In this document: piece after piece, positions 1 through 8,601 of the stretch | Layout of the letters: each line of letters starts with the position of its first letter | Numbering within the stretch: position 1 is the stretch's first letter | Assembly (NCBI GenBank): GCA_016712345.1 | Contig: JADJRH010000011.1 | Span: 2,914,001 to 2,978,000, forward strand | Source of the DNA: Polyangiaceae bacterium | GTDB lineage: Bacteria > Myxococcota_A > Polyangia > Polyangiales > Polyangiaceae | Direction: 5' to 3' | Length of the DNA: 64,000 nucleotides | Position numbers and translations under genes: made by a program | Notes under the pieces: model-generated | What the model was told of the DNA's origin: nothing | Seen by the model: only the letters and a program-made list of their open reading frames with translations | Database searches by the model: none

Positions 1-560
1 CCGGAAAATTCACCGCCCATTGGGATCGGTCACCCCCAAAGGACAATTGTCAAAATCCCGATCGAACGCCGGAGTCCCTGCTTTACAAGTATCTCACCGA
101 CACCCGCGTTTTTCGCAACCTTCAAGTCACCACTGTCGAAGATCCCTCTTCCGAAGCCGATACTTTGTTGCTGCTCCAAACCGAGCTGCGCCGCAAACTT
201 GGCTCACGGGGCCTTACCATTGAACTCAATCCCAGCTCCAACCTCCTGGTCGGCAACCTCGGTGACTTGGAACATCACCCCCTCTGGCGCCTCAAACCGC
301 CTCGCCCCACCAACGAAGCACCCATTGACGTCTGCATCGGCACCGACAATCCCCTCACCGCCGTAACCCGCACCCCTGAAGAATACCAACTTGCCTACGA
401 CACCCTGATTCTCGGCGGCGCTTCACATGCCGAAGCGTTCGGCTGGATTGACGGTGTACGCAAGGCCGGCCTCTCGCATCGCTTCACTCTAGGTGGATAC
501 CTTCCCCCAATTGACCTCATTCGCGAAACCGGCCGGCACATCCCCGCCACCCTACCCTGA
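1..560 (+). CDS. RdrB-like adenosine deaminase, C-terminal part (cut by window edge)
   Basis: The frame is open from base 3 to a TGA at 558-560, so the gene starts left of the window. The visible ~185 residues match the C-terminal part of adenosine-deaminase-fold proteins: a TIELNPSSNLLVG strand (the IEVCPxSN region of adenosine deaminases), a GDLEHHPLWRL segment, then DVCIGTDNPL, the loop carrying the metal-coordinating Asp pair region, followed by an EEYQLAYDTL helix. NPSSN in place of CPLSN, and the W-I-D-x-V-R-x-x-G-L ending, fit the RdrB subunit of the RADAR anti-phage system better than housekeeping adenosine deaminase. RdrB deaminates adenosine/ATP pools with its AAA partner RdrA. RdrA is not in the window and would have to lie upstream. 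Alternative: an uncharacterised deaminase of the same fold. Confidence 0.6.
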   Translation, partial: GKFTAHWDRSPPKDNCQNPDRTPESLLYKYLTDTRVFRNLQVTTVEDPSSEADTLLLLQTELRRKLGSRGLTIELNPSSNLLVGNLGDLEHHPLWRLKPPRPTNEAPIDVCIGTDNPLTAVTRTPEEYQLAYDTLILGGASHAEAFGWIDGVRKAGLSHRFTLGGYLPPIDLIRETGRHIPATLP

Positions 561-795
561 GTACCCTATCTACCCCAAACCCAAACCGGGCAACGTTACC
601 GCAGACCCATTCCCAAACGACCGCCCCATTTCAATCACCTCCTTTCATTGGGCGCGCATCGGTCCGTTGCTCTCACAATCTACCCACGTGCGCGCGAGCC
701 TCCCCGTTCCCAACGGCAACCATTTCAACGTCACTGTTCCTTCACGCGCGCGAACGTCCCGACGGTCAACACTCTATCAACGGGTTCGCCACTCA
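561..795. other. Intergenic gap with isolated palindrome
   Basis: No coding signal. At 741-756 it holds TTCACGCGCGCGAA, the reverse-oriented terminal palindrome of the dispersed intergenic element described elsewhere, lying between the convergent deaminase and membrane-protein genes where it could act as a terminator hairpin. Confidence 0.4.
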
Positions 796-1857
796 TCATT
801 GCCCAGCGTTTTTTCCGCCGGCCGAACCCACATTCTCAGGCGGAGACGACTCACCCAACAAGCCAATCGACCGATGCCCCACGCGCTCCATCTGCCCAAG
901 CACAAACGCATCCAAAAACCCTGCAAAAAAAGCCATCATCCAATTGAGTGCAGGCTTCACTTTGCTATCGACGGTCACCGGCAACTGCAACACGCCCGCT
1001 TTCACCACCACAAACAAAACCAGCACAATGGCCGCGGCAATCACCAGTCGAAGTCCCGTTCGCACTTTTCGAAGGTGAAAATCAACCGCCGTTGCATCCG
1101 TGGGATCTTTCTCCCGCACCATGTTCACCAGCGACCCCAGCACCCCCGCGGCAATCAGCGTCACCAGTTCAAGCGCCGACCAAGCCCATACCCACCAAGG
1201 TGACCACGAATGCATGTAGCCTGATACCAACCCCACCGTCACGACGACCGCCAGCCCCAACCAGTTTCGGAGTTTATAAATCCGATCCTCAATTCGATGT
1301 ACGCGCCGCCACATCGACTCGCGACTGCGCGCCGTTCTACCCGACAAGTGGCGCAGGGTTACTCGAACACCTTCCCAATTCTGATTTTTTAGGAGAGTGG
1401 CCTCAACCGCCGCGATCTGCCCAATAAAAGCGCCTCGCTCCACCTCCACAGGCACATACGCGGCATCGCGAAAAACGTCGTGCACAATTTCCAACAACCC
1501 CTCGCGGTCGGTCAGCGTACACAAGAGGTGCCGCGCTTCGTGCAGCTCCGACCAAACCGCATCATACTCCGAGCCCGGCGGTTTTTCTTTCAAAAGACCT
1601 TTCCATGCTCGCGCGAGCAGCGTGTTGCACCGGTTTAGCGCCTGCTGCTTCACCTCCCCGTCGGGTCCGTGTGTACCCTTTTTCTCGCACGCGTCCACCA
1701 AGGCCTTCAGCGCGTGATACCGCTGCGCCATGTTGGGTTCCTTTCCGCCCAGTTGTTTGGCGGAAAACACAACTTCCTCATCCCCGCCTTGGGTTGGCGC
1801 TTTCTGCTCAGCCCTTTTCCGCTCCGCCTCGCCCGTTGATGACTCTTGGTCAGTCAT
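796..1857 (-). CDS. Four-helix membrane protein of unknown function
   Basis: A 353-residue protein with an AGGAGG ribosome site 7 nt before its ATG. The N-terminal ~190 residues are soluble and charged: a Glu/Lys-rich start, then an alpha-helical region rich in Arg, Glu and His. Four hydrophobic segments follow: about 197-215 (WLGLAVVVTVGLVSGY), 220-242, 272-292 (LRLVIAAAIVLVLFVVVKAG) and 303-322. The last contains ALNWMMAFFAGFLDAFVLGQ, resembling the FxAGFSE motif that closes several families of small bacterial membrane proteins. It lies between two RdrB-like deaminase fragments, convergent with the first and divergent from the second. RADAR loci can carry membrane accessory proteins, but this gene is in the opposite orientation and I cannot assign it to a known accessory family. 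Confidence 0.75.
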   Translation of the reverse strand: MTDQESSTGEAERKRAEQKAPTQGGDEEVVFSAKQLGGKEPNMAQRYHALKALVDACEKKGTHGPDGEVKQQALNRCNTLLARAWKGLLKEKPPGSEYDAVWSELHEARHLLCTLTDREGLLEIVHDVFRDAAYVPVEVERGAFIGQIAAVEATLLKNQNWEGVRVTLRHLSGRTARSRESMWRRVHRIEDRIYKLRNWLGLAVVVTVGLVSGYMHSWSPWWVWAWSALELVTLIAAGVLGSLVNMVREKDPTDATAVDFHLRKVRTGLRLVIAAAIVLVLFVVVKAGVLQLPVTVDSKVKPALNWMMAFFAGFLDAFVLGQMERVGHRSIGLLGESSPPENVGSAGGKNAGQ

Positions 1858-1955
1858 TGCCTATCCCTCCTGTCCATGAGCATGTGCAAGAATTAGAATA
1901 CAGCAACTCGCATGCCGATCGCAATTGCCTATTCAGTTCCTCAACGCCAACACAA

Positions 1956-2401
1956 ATGCAATTGGAGCGCCCCGAAGCGCACAACAAGCGCGCCTGGCTG
2001 CACGACCGATTGCGCGACGAGGTGGCCGGCCGCGGGATTGTGGTAGAAATCAACCCGTCGTCCAATCTTCTTATCGGCAACCTCGGCGACTTGGAACACC
2101 ACCCCATGTGGCGCCTCAACCCCCGCGTATTACACCCGGCCTCCGCCCCGTCTCGGTGTGCATCGGCTCCGACGATCCCATCATTTTTGCTACCTCCCTG
2201 CTTGAAGAATACCAAATTCTCGCCGACGCTCTCACCCGCGGCGGAGTGTCCGACGACGAAGCGCGGGGCTGGATCAACAAAGTGCGCCGAACCGGGCTCG
2301 ACACCCGCTTCACCGTCGACCCGGCAATGTGGCCATGTTCGCTTCACGACGTTCCCCGCCTGCCCGACCACGTCGGCGATCGCGTGGCCGATCCGCCTTA
2401 G
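1956..2401 (+). pseudogene. Second RdrB-like deaminase fragment, frameshifted
   Basis: A second copy of the deaminase C-terminus. From 1956 one frame reads RGIVVEINPSSNLLIGNLG then LEHHPMWRLNP. After about 2120 the homology continues in the next frame as RPVSVCIGSDDPI, LLEEYQILADAL and RGWINKVRRTGLDTRFT, ending with a stop at 2399-2401. The shift is at a run of five C (AACCCCCGC). The copy also lacks everything N-terminal to the region matching about residue 50 of the left-edge copy, so it is a relic rather than a simple sequencing error. It is clearly paralogous to the first copy but has diverged at the protein level. Confidence 0.65.
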
Positions 2402-2417
2402 TTGTTGGAAGCCCAAC

Positions 2418-2904
2418 TCAAACCCGGCACCCGCAGCCACATTCCAACGCCAGATCCACCGGCGAAGTCAGCCGGCGGACTCCATCCCTTCGAACGTGCA
2501 ACACCAGCAGGGTTGAAGGGTCAAACACAACCACGTCTTTCACCCCCTGTGACAGGTAGAACCGCGGCCCAATTTCCAAGTCTTTCGCCTCATACCCTTT
2601 GCTGACTACCTCAATCACCGCCTCAGGAAGCAGGAAGCAGCGTCACCGCTTCTTCTTCCTCATTCGGCTCGCGGCAAAAAATAGAAATATCCGGCCGCTT
2701 CAGCGACCCATCGGCAAACTGAACGTACACATCCGCCGCGTGTACACAGGCGCAGGCCCCCGGCTCCTTCGGTGCAATTGTCGCTCGAATCCGATCCACG
2801 GCTTTCTGGTGCTTCCACACCGGCGGCCCTTCCCAGAGTGCCAGCCCACCCACGATCTCCAGGCGAATCCCAAGTTCTTCGGCCCGGACAAACTGCGGTT
2901 TCAC
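2418..2904 (-). pseudogene. Uma2-family endonuclease broken by a 7-bp tandem duplication
   Basis: The two halves of a Uma2 (DUF820, PD-(D/E)XK fold) protein lie in different frames. The N-terminal half has RLEIVGGLALWEGPPVWKH and ADVYVQFADGSLKRPDIS, with the catalytic Asp region. The C-terminal half has AVIEVVSKGYEAKDLEIG and YLSQGVKDVVVFDP, which contains the usual E-V-x-S-x-x and K-D-x-x-x-G motifs. The join at 2624-2639 carries the 7-mer AGGAAGC twice in tandem. Removing one unit gives an unbroken VTLLPEAVIEVV, so the lesion is a clean slippage duplication. Uma2 proteins are abundant uncharacterised nucleases linked to mobile DNA. The start is uncertain: GTG at 2904 fits family length, and the frame is open to 3033. 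Confidence 0.75.
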
Positions 2905-3128
2905 GGGAGCCAACCTAGTGCGATTCCGACCCGACGCCTGACGCAAATGCTCACAACAACCATCACGGCATGCGCAAGCGCCCCGTTCGAAGAGCGGCGC
3001 CACCGGCTCCGGCTCACAACCACGTTCTTTCACCGACCCAACGCCCGCGGCTGGGAAGCCGAAAACCAGCTTGCCGCCATGCGCGCGCCGATTGCGATCG
3101 ACCGCCGAATGCGACTACCCTGCGCGCC

Positions 3129-4115
3129 ATGCACCATCGCCCCCTTGTTCCCCTCGCGCTCACACTGCTCCTCACGGCCTGCGGTCAAGATCCGCCGGCG
3201 TCCGGCAGTGGAGCGCCCGTGCCCACCGCCACCGCCGGTGCCAAAGCAACTGCCACCGCCACCGCCGCCGCGAGCGCAACCGCCGCCCCCACCGCCACCG
3301 CGACGGCGACGGCCGTTGCCGCCCCCGCCCCACTCTCCGCCGAGCCCTCCGTCGAAGACTGGGAGGCCGCCAAAATCGACCTGACACTCGTGAAAGGCGG
3401 CGACCAGACCGGCTGTTTCGGCCGCCGCATCCGCGAATGGATCCGCGTTGGTTGTTCGGCCGGCCAGTCGAAAAACGGCACCCCCGTCGCCGTCCAGGTC
3501 GTCAAAGGATTCCTCCCGTCCAAGATCAGCATCCTCAAAGAGCGCAACGGCAGCATCATGCTCGTTTTCCCCGCCCAAGCCGGCATGGACGGCGAAGCTT
3601 CCTTCCTCTTCGAAGAAGGCGCCTTTCGCCTGACCGCCAAGTGGCCTGCCGGACAACCCGAGCCAAACCCCATTGCCTCGTTTGAGTCCGCCCCCAGCCC
3701 CGCCGCCCGCGAATCGGCCACCGTAACCATGACCGATCCGCTCCCCGATGAGCCCGCCCTGGAGGGCGCACCCGCCCTCAAAGATTGGGCGGCAGCAAAA
3801 GAGGTCGGCGTGAAAGGGTCCAGCGCCGTTGGGTGCGAAACCAGGCTCAGCGGCGACTGGTTCAGAATGGTGTGCCGCCAAAGCTCCGGCACCGGCAAGG
3901 CCGTCTCCGGCGCGGCAATCTCCGGGTTCGATCCCAAAAAGGGCTACGTGGTATCCGGCAAAGGAGCCACCGTCGTTGTGACCCAGTTCGTCAAAGGCTC
4001 AGACATCGCCGTCGACCTCGCGTGGGAGAAAACGTTCGGCCGAGTCAACCTTCTCTGGCCCAAAGACATGTCGCGCACCCCGGCCGTCTTGGGTGAAATC
4101 GTCACCCGCCTGTAG
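3129..4115 (+). CDS. Lipoprotein with Ala/Thr linker and duplicated domain
   Basis: Starting at ATG 3129, the product begins with a lipoprotein signal (LALTLLLTAC, lipobox LTAC), so it is probably anchored in the outer membrane. A linker of about 50 residues made almost wholly of Ala, Thr and Pro follows. The rest holds two related domains: EDWEAAKIDLTLVKGG with a Gly-Cys pair and IRVGC, and later KDWAAAKEVGVKG with GCETRLSGDWFRMVC. Each has a conserved D-W-x-A-A-K start and two cysteines that could form a disulphide. An internal duplication is therefore visible, but I do not recognise the family. The gene stands alone. Confidence 0.75.
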   Translation: MHHRPLVPLALTLLLTACGQDPPASGSGAPVPTATAGAKATATATAAASATAAPTATATATAVAAPAPLSAEPSVEDWEAAKIDLTLVKGGDQTGCFGRRIREWIRVGCSAGQSKNGTPVAVQVVKGFLPSKISILKERNGSIMLVFPAQAGMDGEASFLFEEGAFRLTAKWPAGQPEPNPIASFESAPSPAARESATVTMTDPLPDEPALEGAPALKDWAAAKEVGVKGSSAVGCETRLSGDWFRMVCRQSSGTGKAVSGAAISGFDPKKGYVVSGKGATVVVTQFVKGSDIAVDLAWEKTFGRVNLLWPKDMSRTPAVLGEIVTRL

Positions 4116-4370
4116 CGGATTCTCCTATTTGCCCCTCCCCCATTCGTCGACAAAATCCTGGGTTCGGTTGAGCATGCGATGCGCAAGCGTGCTCAATCGT
4201 GCTCAAAGAAAAGCTCGCGCTGCCGGTCCGAGCCTGAAAAAGACAGCCGCTTGGAGTTTACGCGTGTCTGGCACTGAGCTTGCCAAACCGCAACCTCCGA
4301 CGCGAGGGATGCCGCCCCTCCAAAGAAGGGCGCCGGTGTCTTCCTTTGCTCTTTCCCGGAGGTCTTTGCG

Positions 4371-5111
4371 ATGAAACAGCTTTTCAAGCGGATGGTTCAT
4401 TGGGGTTCAACGGCGCTCTTGGCTGGTGCGATTTGGGCGGGATCCAATGCTGCAGCCCCCAGCCAAGCGCATGCCGTGGAGCCCACGGTTGTGTGGTGGG
4501 CCTACACGGTCGTGATCGACGGCGTCGAATACCTGGCCTTCATTGGCCTCGCCCCAGGCGTCAACCCCAACACCATTGCCGCTGCCGAGTTGATGAGCAT
4601 GAACATGGCCATCGACACCGCTCCGATCGCGCTTGGCCCCGTGGCAGGCCCGCCGGCAGGTGCGGCGGGCGGCGGCGCGCTCGCAACGGGCGGCATTATC
4701 GTGGGTGCCGTCCTCGTGGCGGTGGCGTCCACGATCGCAATTGACTACGCAATGAACGGCAACTTCTTCTGGGAGCCCGTCAATGATGCAGGCGGATGGG
4801 GCGTCGTCCTCGGCACGGCGCCCAACCCGGCCGCGGCCCCGAATCCGGGCTGGGTCACCGTCAACTGCAATCCCGCCGCGGGCGATCTCACCACGCAATG
4901 CCAGGCCGCTCTGGCCAATGTGATCACGGGATATTATTCGTGGTTCGGCGGGAGCTACTGGACCTGCGGTGAGATGTGGGCTTCAAGCGGCAGCTCGGAT
5001 CTCTGGAACCAAGAAATGGCGAACTGCAACGCGCAGGTGCAGGGGTGCATTGCCCAGACACAACAAGTCTGCATGGCAAACAACCTCCAGCCCCCGCCGG
5101 CCGTCCCCTAA
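4371..5111 (+). CDS. Secreted protein of unknown function, Cys-rich C-terminus
   Basis: A 246-residue product with a GGAGG ribosome site 9 nt upstream of the ATG. It has a clear Sec signal peptide (KQLFKRMVHWGSTALLAGA, cleavage probably near AHA). A second hydrophobic Gly/Ala-rich segment lies at about residues 93-125 and may span or dip into a membrane. The last ~95 residues contain six cysteines (VNCNP, TQCQAAL, WTCGEM, NCNAQVQGCIAQ, VCMANN), suggesting a disulphide-stabilised exported domain. No family recognised. Confidence 0.7.
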   Translation: MKQLFKRMVHWGSTALLAGAIWAGSNAAAPSQAHAVEPTVVWWAYTVVIDGVEYLAFIGLAPGVNPNTIAAAELMSMNMAIDTAPIALGPVAGPPAGAAGGGALATGGIIVGAVLVAVASTIAIDYAMNGNFFWEPVNDAGGWGVVLGTAPNPAAAPNPGWVTVNCNPAAGDLTTQCQAALANVITGYYSWFGGSYWTCGEMWASSGSSDLWNQEMANCNAQVQGCIAQTQQVCMANNLQPPPAVP

Positions 5112-5239
5112 TACCCCCCCGCGTTTCCACCTACCAAGAGCGATCGCCCCAAACAACGGTGATCCGCGCCGCCCCGGTGCATCGCTCACCCAGCCGCATG
5201 GAAGCGGCCCCGCGTGGGTAGATCGGAGCAGCGACGCGC

Positions 5240-5680
5240 GGCAAAGTGCAGCTCGTACCCTGCATTTGGGCCGCATCGGTGCCCCTTGGTTGAACGACGC
5301 GACGTGGCGGCGGGGCTCGTCGTTGCTCATCGAAAAGCCCACGCGCCTCGGAGGATCGAAAAGCCCGCCCAACGTAAGGAGACGAGCCGCGCCGCGGCCA
5401 TTGGAGTCGGGGGCTGGGATGCGCGTTGTTTCAAACGCAAGTTCGCGGGCGGCCGCGTTGCGTTTAACGCGGGAAAAATCGCGATTTCGAGCTTGCATGC
5501 CGGTAGTAAACGGGAGAAGATGGGGCCGTGAGAAAATCTGGCTGTATGAAAAGAGGCAGACAGAACGGTCTGCCGCGCGTTGGGTGGGCCGAGCGCATTG
5601 CCCAGATAGATTCGGGTGTCACATGGGCGCGGCAGATTCCGCAAAAACGGCTCGAACACAGCGAAACTTCTACCGAGCGG
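5240..5680. repeat. Dispersed repeat family 2, longest copy
   Basis: Fills most of the 640-bp gap between 5111 and 5753, which has no convincing gene. The first part (about 5255-5340, TTGGGCCGCATCGGTGCCCC onward) recurs almost unchanged at 9248-9330. The later part (about 5465-5670, with ATTTCGAGCTTGC, AAACGGGAGAAGATGG and GAGAAAATC) recurs in diverged form at 11395-11610. Confidence 0.6.
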
Positions 5681-5752
5681 AACGAGTCGTTGGCATCCGT
5701 CACGCAGTTTTAGTGTGCGTTCATTCGCACGACGAACGAATGAGGAGGTATT

Positions 5753-6259
5753 ATGAGTCAGGGCAATTGGAGCGGCGGCTACGGCCCACCGGGAGGCGGC
5801 GGCTACGGCCCACCGGGAGGCGGCGGCTACGGCCCGCCTCCTTCAGGGGGCGGAGCGTATGGGCCTCCGCCGGGTGGGCGGCCTCCGGAAATCCCGTTTT
5901 TCACCGACCACATGGTCAACATCACGAACGCGCGTGCTGTCCTTGCTGGGACAACTTACGCACTCGCGAATATTACCAGCGTCCGGTCGTGGACCGTAAG
6001 CAAACCGCTGCTCCCCCTCCTACTGGGCATTCTGTGCCTGGTTGCCGGAGCCGCCGTCGCCTTTTCCAGCGGTGGCTGCGGGGGCGCGATCCTACTGGTC
6101 GGCGTGGTGCTGGCAATTTTCTACTTCCTCTCAAAGGACAAGCACTACATTCGCATTGGGACAGCGGGTGGAGAGGTCGATGCGCTTCAATCGGCGGACC
6201 CTGCGTACATCAATAAGATTGTCACAGCGCTGAACAATGCGATCATCCATCGTGGCTAA
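5753..6259 (+). CDS. DUF6232-type membrane protein with Gly/Tyr/Pro repeat tail
   Basis: A 168-residue protein with an AGGAGGT ribosome site. The N-terminal 45 residues are a GGGGYGPP-type repeat, a disordered Gly-Tyr-Pro tail. A DUF6232-like domain follows: a short strand (VNITNARAVLAGTTYALANI) where a stretch of DNA-like 'I-T-N-x-R' precedes TTYALANITSV, then two transmembrane helices at about residues 86-105 and 108-126, and a C-terminal cytoplasmic strand/helix (HYIRIGTAGGEVDAL). Function of the family is unknown. It stands alone between repeat-rich gaps. Confidence 0.75.
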   Translation: MSQGNWSGGYGPPGGGGYGPPGGGGYGPPPSGGGAYGPPPGGRPPEIPFFTDHMVNITNARAVLAGTTYALANITSVRSWTVSKPLLPLLLGILCLVAGAAVAFSSGGCGGAILLVGVVLAIFYFLSKDKHYIRIGTAGGEVDALQSADPAYINKIVTALNNAIIHRG

Positions 6260-6439
6260 CTTCGGCAAACGAAACGCGTGCCAGTCAGCGCCATTGGGTA
6301 GATTGATACATGCTCCGGCGAGGGCGGACAATCAATCATACCACCACGACGGGCACACCATCGGGATGGTCCAAGACCGTCGTGGTTTACCGCGAATTTC
6401 TCACGGTGCACACTCGCCCTCTGACGCTCAAACTTCCGC

Positions 6440-6700
6440 CCGCCAACACTCAGGTAGACGCCGGCGGCCCGCCATCCTTTTTGACAGCTCCCCCCTCCGC
6501 CGAGGCCTCCCCCACCACTTCCGCCGCCCCAGTCGCCCCAAGTTGCACTGGATCACCTGCTCCAAAAATGGCACTCGGCCAAGACGCCAGTCCTCAAGGT
6601 GCTTTCGACTCAAGAGCCCCATCCCCAATGAGCACCTCCACAGGAGCCACAACTTTCCCGTGCCGCAGAATCTCATCCACCGCGCGCGTGCGCGGTGCCC
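6440..6700 (-). pseudogene. Internally deleted relic of the conserved gene at 8602-9156
   Basis: On the minus strand this reads MGLLSRKHLEDWRLGRVPFL, then EQVIQCNLGRLGR, matching MGLLSRKSLEDWRLGRVPFL and ERVIQCNLGRLGRLL in the intact gene. The sequence then jumps to the GELSKRMAGRRRLPE tail, so the centre is missing. Upstream codons (DEILRHGKV region) are also degraded and in another frame. A non-functional duplicate. Confidence 0.65.
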
Positions 6701-6801
6701 GCCACAGCCGTTGATCCATGGCCCCCGCGCGTGCGCGGTGCCCGCCACAGCCGTTGATCCATGGCCCCCGCGTGTGCGCGGTGCCCGCCGCAGCCGTTGA
6801 A
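6684..6801. repeat. 43-bp tandem repeat, about 2.7 units
   Basis: Units start at 6684, 6727 and 6770 with exact 43-bp spacing. Each begins GCGYGTGCGCGGTGCCCGCC and, in the first two, ends GTTGATCCATGGCCCCC. The third unit stops after about 32 bp. There are no variable spacers, so it is not CRISPR. It lies just beyond the 3' end of the Rpn gene. Confidence 0.85.
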
Positions 6802-6885
6802 GAAAAGAATCGGCGACGTTGGCAGACGAGGGCGCGCAGGTGGGCGCGACTGGCTATAAGGCCGCGCCCGCCAACAACGGACGTA

Positions 6886-7809
6886 TCAATCTGTCAGGAC
6901 TTCATCAATCGCGGCGGCCGTGAGCGCCCGATCGAGCCAGGTTTCGAGCTGTGACGTGTCGCCGCAGGTGAGGATTTTCTCGCGCGCCTCGACTGGAACC
7001 GCAATGCGGCGCCGTTCAAGGATTCGCAATAGAGCGGTCGCCTCGCCGACGGCCTTTCCTCGCGCTTCTCCCCGCGCTTCGCCTTTTGCTTCACCCTGTT
7101 TGTAGAACCAGTTCTGCATCACAGTTTCCTCACGCAATAAAGGTAGAATGACTTCTCGCAGATTTCTACTTCTTTTATCGATATCTGCCATGACCACCAT
7201 GGCCACAAGCAATTCCTCCAATTCTCTATCGCGAGCGCGGGCCCGCAGCTCGTCCACAGCCAATTTCATGTTGTTTGCATCGGCATCCACCGCGAGCGGC
7301 GCGAAGATCAGCCAAAACGGGCTGGCGCGAGCGCACAACTCCGCGACCGTTTTCTGATAGACCGCCTCGATTTCAAAAGAAACGCCTGAGAATAACTCGC
7401 CCTGCGGCGACGTGCGGTACTCTCCCGAGTTTGGCCAGGGTTTCTCGCGACCCGAGAGGAGGACAACGGTGCTCCGAATGGGAGGTCGCAAGTGCGCCGC
7501 GCTTGTTTTGTCCATCACGGTCATGGCAACCAGCACGTGGTACTCAAACAGTCGTTCTGGGACATTCGCCTCCCATTCCAATTGCCACTCCACATGCTCC
7601 AACCGCCGCTCTTCCCCGACCTGAACCTCGATCACGCGATCGAGCCTGCGTTGGCGCGACGTAACTTGAGTATCCAACCACGTGGCCGCTGTAATTTCCT
7701 CCCTGTTGGGCAAAAGAGCCTTTGCGAACGACCTCGGAAACTGACGCGAAACATGACGAAGGGTCAAATCGACATCTTCCCCAACGTCGGGCAACTCAGA
7801 TGAACTCAA
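6886..7809 (-). CDS. Rpn-family PD-(D/E)XK nuclease (recombination-promoting)
   Basis: About 307 residues. The start is best placed at TTG 7809, because AAAGGAGG sits 6 nt before it; the frame is open to 7824. The N-terminal half has the family's nuclease core: R-L-D-R-V-I-E-V-Q then HVEWQLEWE, the ExQ variant of the ExK motif, and FEYHVLVAM. The C-terminal third has the hallmark GEAKGEARGEARGKAVGEA low-complexity helix followed by LLRILERRRIAVP and LETWLDRALTAAAIDEVL. Rpn (YhgA-like) proteins are DNA endonucleases that stimulate RecA-independent recombination and resemble transposases without terminal repeats. Two relics of this gene exist in the window (10509-10648 and 43875-44211). Confidence 0.85.
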   Translation of the reverse strand: MSSSELPDVGEDVDLTLRHVSRQFPRSFAKALLPNREEITAATWLDTQVTSRQRRLDRVIEVQVGEERRLEHVEWQLEWEANVPERLFEYHVLVAMTVMDKTSAAHLRPPIRSTVVLLSGREKPWPNSGEYRTSPQGELFSGVSFEIEAVYQKTVAELCARASPFWLIFAPLAVDADANNMKLAVDELRARARDRELEELLVAMVVMADIDKRSRNLREVILPLLREETVMQNWFYKQGEAKGEARGEARGKAVGEATALLRILERRRIAVPVEAREKILTCGDTSQLETWLDRALTAAAIDEVLTD

Positions 7810-7824
7810 GATGCCTCCTTTCAA

Positions 7825-8221
7825 CCCTTATCTGGACAAATCGGGGCTGGATTATTTCGAAAACGACGTCGCGCTGAAAAAAACTCACCTGGAAGATGGC
7901 GAGATGGCCGCCGCCGACGCCGCCCATGAGGCTGAGGTGAGCGATGACACCGCCGCTCGAACAGGTCAGCGGCATTGGCCACGGCGCTCTCGGGCCTACT
8001 GCTCATCGCCGGCAAGCCTCGGCCGAAGCGAACGCCTATCACGTGTTTCGTTCTCTGACTATTTCGCCGACGCGGAGCGGGATGTTGCCCTTCCTTTGGG
8101 CCTGACAGTAGGCCATTGGACCGACGTGAAAGCCTTTTTCGAGCGCGAAGTTCCGCAAGCGTTCGATCGCTTTCGGTCGTAACGAGGCTGAGGGATGAAG
8201 CCAGCCCACGACCTCGGCATC
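7825..8221. other. Gap without a convincing gene
   Basis: Short frames exist on both strands. A minus-strand frame of 66 codons (8039-8239, containing RPKAIERLRNFALEKGFHVG) has protein-like composition but no ribosome site and no family I recognise. It may be the remains of a gene. Confidence 0.3.
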
Positions 8222-8395
8222 GCGTCCCGGCAGGTTCAACCCCGCTCAAACCAGCCACCTCGTCTCATCTGTTCAGGATCGACCCCCAGGCAAACCACTC
8301 GCGGCGTCCCATTTGTTCACGTCGAACCTACCCCCAAGCTACGCCTTGCGTCCCATTTGTTCACGTCGAACCTACCCCCAAGCCACGCGTCGTGT
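8222..8395. repeat. 44-bp tandem repeat
   Basis: GCGTCCCATTTGTTCACGTC followed by GAACCTACCCCCAAG occurs at 8304 and 8348, 44 bp apart. A degenerate unit at about 8260 (TCGTCTCATCTGTTCAGGAT) and a worn end at 8392 flank these. No gene crosses it. Confidence 0.75.
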
Positions 8396-8601
8396 GCCCA
8401 ACCTGGGGCTCAGGTCGCAAGAACCCCCAAACCGGCTCGCCCACCGTGGTGGCACTGCCCCATGCTTGCGCTTTTCGCCAACCCCAAGGTGACTGCAATC
8501 ATTGACCAAGCCATGGCTCCCGAGGGCCGTCCACATCCATCTCCCCAGCCCGCCCCCCGAAATGCGGGCCGCCGATATCTCGACAGTGGCGGTGTTGCCC
8601 G

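Noticed and set aside
3030..3937. Minus-strand frames of 250-283 codons opposite the Ala/Thr-rich lipoprotein
   Set aside because: Glycine- and valine-rich antisense of a low-complexity gene; the plus strand has a lipobox and duplicated domains.
6684..6801. Short direct repeats at 43-bp spacing resembling a CRISPR array
   Set aside because: The units are contiguous with no variable spacers, and no cas genes are present.
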